From: JBEIUL01 sp044356865
Lineage (GTDB): Bacteria > Planctomycetota > Phycisphaerae > Phycisphaerales > SM1A02
NCBI GenBank assembly: GCA_044356865.1
Contig: JBIKVN010000177.1
Span: 1 to 6,993 of the forward strand
Reading direction: 5' to 3'
DNA length: 6,993 bases
The notes below the pieces were generated by a model. It had not been told where the DNA came from. It searched no databases and was given only the letters and a program-made list of their open reading frames with translations. Positions within the stretch are counted from its first letter, which is position 1. Every line of letters starts with the position of its first letter. The position numbers and the translations under genes were made by a program. Of the stretch, positions 3,785 to 6,993 are shown one piece after another.

Positions 3785-5491
3785 ATGGACCTCGGCCGTG
3801 GCGCGCTCACCAGCATCCGGAGTTACCGTCGCGTCCTCGGCGTGCTCGTGAAGTACGGATTCGCCGATGCCCTCGTCGAGACGGGCATGAGCGACCTGCT
3901 CGGCGGGGCGATCGGACGGCGGCTTTCGCCCGAACTCATGGGCCACTCGCGGCCCGAGCGGTTCCGGATGGCCCTCGAGGAGTTGGGGCCCACCTTCATG
4001 AAGCTCGGGCAGGTGCTGTCGACGCGGCGGGATCTCCTGCCGCCGGAGTTCGTCGACGAGCTCTGCCGCCTGCAGACCGACTGCCCGCCCGTCGCGTGGA
4101 CGGACATCCAGGACCGTCTCGATTCCGAGTTCGCGGGCCGGGCCGCGAGCCTCTTCGGCGAGATCGACCGCACGCCGATGGCGGCGGGCACGATCGCCCA
4201 GGCCCATGCGGCGACGCTGCCGGACGGGCGACGCGTGGTCCTCAAGGTCCTGCGGCCGGGCATCCACAGCCAGGTCGAGGGCGACCTTGCGACGCTGCGG
4301 TTTCTCGCCGAGCGGCTCGAGGACGCGATGCCCGACCTGCCGATCCGGCCGACGGCGGTGATCCGCGAGTTCGCGCGGCGGCTGCGGCGCGAGCTCGACC
4401 TCGAGGTCGAGGCCCGCTCGACCGAGCGTCTGCGCCAGGCGTTCGCCGACGACCCGAACGTGACCTTTCCGGAAGTGTTCTGGACGCAGACGCGGAAGGG
4501 CGTGCTCTGCATCGAGCGGATCGAGGGGCGGCTGCTGGCCCGGACCGACTACGGGACGCTCTCGCACGAGACCCGCCGGGCCGTCGTCGAGCACGGCACG
4601 CGGGCGGTGGTCCGGATGTGCCTCGAGATCGGCTTCTTCCACGCCGATCCGCACCCGGGAAACCTCTTCATCCTCGACGGCAACCGGGTCTGCTTCATCG
4701 ATTGCGGCATGACCGCGTCGGTCTCGGCATCGACCCGCCGCAGCATCGCCGACCTCGTGCTGGCGGTCGCGACGAAGGACCCGGCGGCGGTGATGGCCGC
4801 GGCGATCGCGATCGGCCATGTCGACCTCTCGCGGATCGACCGGCGGGCCCTCGAGCTCGAGACGCAGGAGCTCGTCGACTGTTTCGTCGGCATCCCGATC
4901 GAGCAGATCGATGTGGCGGCGGTCCTGCAGCAGTTCTTCGACATGCTGCGGCGTTCGGGGATCGAGTGCCCGCCCGACATCGTCCTGCTCATCAAGGCGA
5001 TGACCACGATCCAGGGCGTCGGGCGCGATCTTGACCCGGACTTCCAGCTCATCGAGTACGCCCGGCCGTATGTCGAGGCGCTGGTCCGCGAGCGCTATGC
5101 ACCCAAGTCGATCGGGCGGCGCCTGCGCGAGAGCCTCGTCGGCTGGGTCTCGATGGTCGAGCGGCTGCCGTCGGACCTCGGCGACGTGGTGAGCCGGCTG
5201 CGCGAGAACCGCCTCGGCGTCTCGATCAAGGTCGACGGCATCGACGACTTCAGCGAGTCGATCACCCGGGCGGGCGGGCAGGTCGGCTACGCGGTGCTGC
5301 TCGCGTCGCTCCTGCTGTCGAGCGGGGTGCTGGTCCTCTCGTCGCGGATCGGGCAGAGCGACCTGCTCTACGTGCTGGGCATGCTCGGCAGCTTCGTCGC
5401 GTTCGGGCTGACCGGGGTGTATCTCCTCAGCAACTGGCGGGCGGCGCGGAGCGAGCGGAAGCGGCACCGGAAGGCGCGGCGGGGAGGGTGA
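3785..5491 (+). CDS. ABC1/AarF/UbiB-family atypical protein kinase, membrane-anchored
   Basis: A full-length 568-residue member of the ABC1/UbiB (COQ8/ADCK-like) family, atypical kinase-fold ATPases that support quinone and lipid metabolism at membranes. Motifs in order: the KxGQ signature KLGQVLSTRRDLLPPEF (73-89), the A-rich loop PMAAGTIAQAH (131-141), the ATP-binding lysine in VLKVLRPG (Lys154), RELDLEVEA (202-210), the catalytic loop HADPHPGN (286-293), and the metal-binding FIDCGM (304-309). Two hydrophobic segments at about 500-520 and 527-548 are typical C-terminal membrane helices, followed by a basic tail (RSERKRHRKARR). Oddities: the third alanine of the A-rich loop is Gly135, and DFG is DCG (Cys307). 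The start at ATG 3785 gives a normal N-terminus; it lacks a Shine-Dalgarno and probably depends on cotranscription with the 98-aa gene. Ubiquinone versus menaquinone or lipid function cannot be read from sequence; planctomycetes generally use menaquinone. Confidence 0.94.
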   Translation: MDLGRGALTSIRSYRRVLGVLVKYGFADALVETGMSDLLGGAIGRRLSPELMGHSRPERFRMALEELGPTFMKLGQVLSTRRDLLPPEFVDELCRLQTDCPPVAWTDIQDRLDSEFAGRAASLFGEIDRTPMAAGTIAQAHAATLPDGRRVVLKVLRPGIHSQVEGDLATLRFLAERLEDAMPDLPIRPTAVIREFARRLRRELDLEVEARSTERLRQAFADDPNVTFPEVFWTQTRKGVLCIERIEGRLLARTDYGTLSHETRRAVVEHGTRAVVRMCLEIGFFHADPHPGNLFILDGNRVCFIDCGMTASVSASTRRSIADLVLAVATKDPAAVMAAAIAIGHVDLSRIDRRALELETQELVDCFVGIPIEQIDVAAVLQQFFDMLRRSGIECPPDIVLLIKAMTTIQGVGRDLDPDFQLIEYARPYVEALVRERYAPKSIGRRLRESLVGWVSMVERLPSDLGDVVSRLRENRLGVSIKVDGIDDFSESITRAGGQVGYAVLLASLLLSSGVLVLSSRIGQSDLLYVLGMLGSFVAFGLTGVYLLSNWRAARSERKRHRKARRGG

Positions 5492-5502
5492 GGCGAGTCA
5501 CG

Positions 5503-5520
5503 CGTCGGCCAAGGCCGACG
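5503..5520. terminator. Inverted repeat between convergent genes, probable bidirectional terminator
   Basis: CGTCGGCC (5503-5510) and GGCCGACG (5513-5520) are perfect inverted arms separated by AA, realistically a 7-bp stem with a CAAG tetraloop. It lies 11 nt after the UbiB-type stop and 44 nt after the end of the oppositely oriented methyltransferase gene. The position and two-way symmetry suit a bidirectional terminator. No T-run follows on either strand, which is common in very GC-rich genomes but lowers certainty. Confidence 0.55.
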
Positions 5521-5564
5521 TTCCCGGGGCCGCCCCGCGAGAGACCCACGCCCCGTCATGATGT

Positions 5565-6212
5565 TCAGCCGCCGCAAGCGGCACCGGGCCGTCGCACGAC
5601 GAGGTGATGCACATGCCAGTGCTTCGGGCTTCCGGTCGCCGTCACGCCGTCGCGGTTGACCTCCTCGCGGTGGAGCGTCTCGAGGCCGGCGACGAGTGCG
5701 TCGACCTCGGCCGCGGGGTGGACATTCAGCTCGCGGGGGTCGAACGAGCCGTCGTGGACGAAGCCGTCGTCGGGGCCGAAGAGCTGGCAGGCCAAGACGC
5801 CGCCCGGGGCGAGGGCCGCGCGGAGGTTCGCCCAGAGTCGGGGAAACTCCGCGGCCGGCACGAACGGCAGGGCGAACCGGGCATGGACGAGCCCGTAGCG
5901 GCCCGGTTCGAGATCGAGCCGTTCGATCCGCTCGACCCGCGTCGACAGCCCCCCCGCCGCCCCGGCCCGTTCGGCTCGGATCCGCGTCGCGTCGACGGCC
6001 TCGACGTAGGCGTCGACGGCAAGGACGCGAAAGCCTGCACGCAGCAGTTCCAGAGTCTCGTGGCCCTGGCCGCACCCGAGGTCGACCGCCTCGCGCGGGG
6101 CTCCCTCCGCCGCCGAGATCGCGATCAGGACCCGCGCGTCGGCCCGGGCTCCGGCGGTTCCCGCGAGGAACTCGAGGCACTTCTCCCGCGTGAACCCGCC
6201 GCCGCCGCTCAT
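5565..6212 (-). CDS. Class I SAM-dependent methyltransferase, substrate unknown
   Basis: A 215-residue Rossmann-fold methyltransferase. Motif I is AVDLGCGQGHETLELL (42-57). Asp67 in LAVDAY, at the end of strand beta-2, should bind the SAM ribose. RLDLEPGRYGLVHARFALPFV (98-118) covers the motif II region, and APGGVL (135-140) is the usual post-II loop. The C-terminal segment GSPKHWHVHHLVVRR (about 194-208) closes the sheet and is His-rich; similar HWHVxHxVxRK endings occur in TehB-like and other small-molecule methyltransferases, but the substrate cannot be assigned. The ATG at 6212 overlaps the stop of the upstream DUF1080 gene as ATGA, indicating translational coupling. A GAGGA element lies 12 nt upstream inside the DUF1080 gene. 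The frame stays open for 95 codons upstream, but those codons are Arg-rich antisense-like sequence and overlap DUF1080. There is no signal peptide, so it is cytoplasmic. Confidence 0.88.
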   Translation of the reverse strand: MSGGGGFTREKCLEFLAGTAGARADARVLIAISAAEGAPREAVDLGCGQGHETLELLRAGFRVLAVDAYVEAVDATRIRAERAGAAGGLSTRVERIERLDLEPGRYGLVHARFALPFVPAAEFPRLWANLRAALAPGGVLACQLFGPDDGFVHDGSFDPRELNVHPAAEVDALVAGLETLHREEVNRDGVTATGSPKHWHVHHLVVRRPGAACGG

Positions 6213-6993
6213 GACGGCTTGAGTTCCTCGACCTCGCGATCCTCCTCGACCTCCTCGGGCGACTTCGCGCCGTCGACCGGCCGCACGAAGATGTTCCGGT
6301 ACCAGACCGGGTCGCCGTGGTCCTGGAAGACGATCTTGCCCGAGTCGCGGGTGGCGTAGTCGGGCATCGAGCTGAACTTGCTCTTCGCGACCAGGGCCTT
6401 CCACTCGGGGCTGCCGATGCGGTAGTCGGCGGTCTTCACGCCGTTGAGCCAATACTCGACGCCGTCGTCGACGGCGCGGATGTAGGCGACGTTCCACTCG
6501 TTCGCCGGCTTCGCGACGCCGCGGGGAGCCTCGTGCAGGGCGTAGTTCGCGCCGGCCGAGGTGAGCGGACTCGCCCCGTCGCCGTGCCGGGCGTCGTCAA
6601 GGACCTGCATCTCGGGGGCGGTCTCCCAGGGGTAGTTCCGGTCCTCGGTCGAACGGAACATGACGCCCGAGTTGCCGCCGGGGGCGACCTTCCATTCATA
6701 ATGCAATTCGAAGTTCGCGAAATCGCCGTCGGTCGCGAGGTCGCCGCCCGGGCCGCTGCGGAGGATCGCGCCGTCGCTCAGGGTCCAGCCCGCGGGCGGG
6801 GCCTCGGGCGGGTGCTTCGCGCCGAAGGTCTTGAACGCATCGAGGCTGGTGCCGTCGAAGAGGACCGTCCAGCCCGCGGCCTTCTCGGCGTCGGTGAGGG
6901 CCGCCGAACCGGCGAGGCCGGCCTTCGCGTTCGCGATCTTCCGGCTCAGCGTGGGATTCGCGGCGATCGAGACCGGGGCGCCGTCGGTGTCGA
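6209..6993 (-). CDS. DUF1080 (3-keto-disaccharide hydrolase-like) protein, 5' end outside window
   Basis: The last 260 residues of a protein whose start lies beyond the right edge; the first full codon is at 6991-6989. A DUF1080 (PF06439) domain fills about residues 38-238 of the visible part: GWTVLFDGTSLDAF (40-53), GWTLSDGAILRSG (68-80), FELHYEWKVAPGGNSGVMFR (94-113), PEMQVLDD (126-133), EWNVAYI (165-171), VEYWLNGVK (178-186) and HGDPVWYRNIFVRPV (225-239). The family is a concanavalin-like beta-sandwich linked to 3-keto-glycoside hydrolysis and sugar catabolism, usually secreted; the signal peptide would be outside the window. A TTG at 6706 might be taken for a start, but the domain continues unbroken upstream. 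At least 37 residues (DTDGAPVSIAANPTLSRK...) precede the domain and may be a linker from another domain. The C-terminus is a highly charged tail ending EVEELKPS. It overlaps the methyltransferase gene by 4 nt. Confidence 0.92.
   Translation of the reverse strand, partial: DTDGAPVSIAANPTLSRKIANAKAGLAGSAALTDAEKAAGWTVLFDGTSLDAFKTFGAKHPPEAPPAGWTLSDGAILRSGPGGDLATDGDFANFELHYEWKVAPGGNSGVMFRSTEDRNYPWETAPEMQVLDDARHGDGASPLTSAGANYALHEAPRGVAKPANEWNVAYIRAVDDGVEYWLNGVKTADYRIGSPEWKALVAKSKFSSMPDYATRDSGKIVFQDHGDPVWYRNIFVRPVDGAKSPEEVEEDREVEELKPS

Noticed and set aside
3503..5467. Very long minus-strand open frame (654 codons) opposite the UbiB-type gene
   Set aside because: Its translation is low-complexity (rich in R, D, E, P, H), it has no recognisable domain, and the opposite strand has a clear full-length kinase. 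This is a normal antisense shadow in GC-rich DNA.
5604..6359. Plus-strand frame of 251 codons opposite the methyltransferase
   Set aside because: The minus strand carries clear SAM-binding motifs and an ATGA junction; this frame is its antisense shadow.
6213..6497. 95-codon N-terminal extension of the methyltransferase
   Set aside because: It overlaps the DUF1080 coding sequence, is Arg-rich, and the ATG at 6212 fits the ATGA junction and normal family length.
1..6993. Defence system, toxin-antitoxin, phage, transposon or CRISPR content
   Set aside because: All sizeable genes belong to recognisable metabolic or housekeeping families or to small conserved proteins. No transposase, integrase, terminal inverted repeats, regular direct repeats or att-like sites were seen.

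Overview
The window looks like ordinary chromosomal DNA from a GC-rich bacterium (roughly 65-70% G+C by eye, third codon positions almost all G or C). A member of the Planctomycetota, perhaps Phycisphaerae-like, is the best guess. The reasons are a DUF1080 protein (a family greatly expanded in that phylum), a small coiled-coil protein whose central LxxSVKYLIFDLEATRREN stretch I recall from planctomycete genomes, and mostly weak or absent Shine-Dalgarno sequences. This is inference; no rRNA or other phylogenetic marker is present. No mobile element, CRISPR array, tRNA or rRNA was found.

Layout: (1) 1-1523 (+) is the 3' part of a 5-oxoprolinase/hydantoinase-B type gene that begins before the window. 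(2) 1528-2352 (-) is a complete YmdB-type metallophosphoesterase, convergent with the first gene and only 4 bp from it. (3) 2353-2668 is a 316-bp divergent intergenic region with candidate promoters on both strands, an 18-bp perfect palindrome and a GGA-rich leader. (4) 2669-3289, 3466-3762 and 3785-5491 (+) are a DUF3553-domain protein, a 98-aa coiled-coil protein and an ABC1/UbiB atypical kinase with two C-terminal membrane helices. A strong hairpin straddles the stop codon of the first of these. (5) 5492-5564 is a short convergent gap holding a perfect inverted repeat, probably a bidirectional terminator. (6) 5565-6212 and 6209-6993 (-) are a class I SAM methyltransferase and, upstream of it, a DUF1080 (3-keto-disaccharide hydrolase-like) protein cut by the window end. 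They overlap by ATGA and are almost certainly cotranscribed.

Working together: the gene groups look like independent housekeeping or catabolic units (5-oxoproline recycling, cyclic-nucleotide-type phosphodiesterase, UbiB-linked membrane or quinone metabolism, sugar catabolism plus methyl transfer). I see no evidence for a new multi-gene system such as a defence island. The points worth following are substitutions at active-site positions of the two best-known enzymes (Asn67 to Asp in YmdB; A-rich loop AAGT and DCG in place of DFG in the UbiB kinase), several clear nucleic-acid structures in the non-coding gaps, and two poorly characterised proteins next to UbiB.
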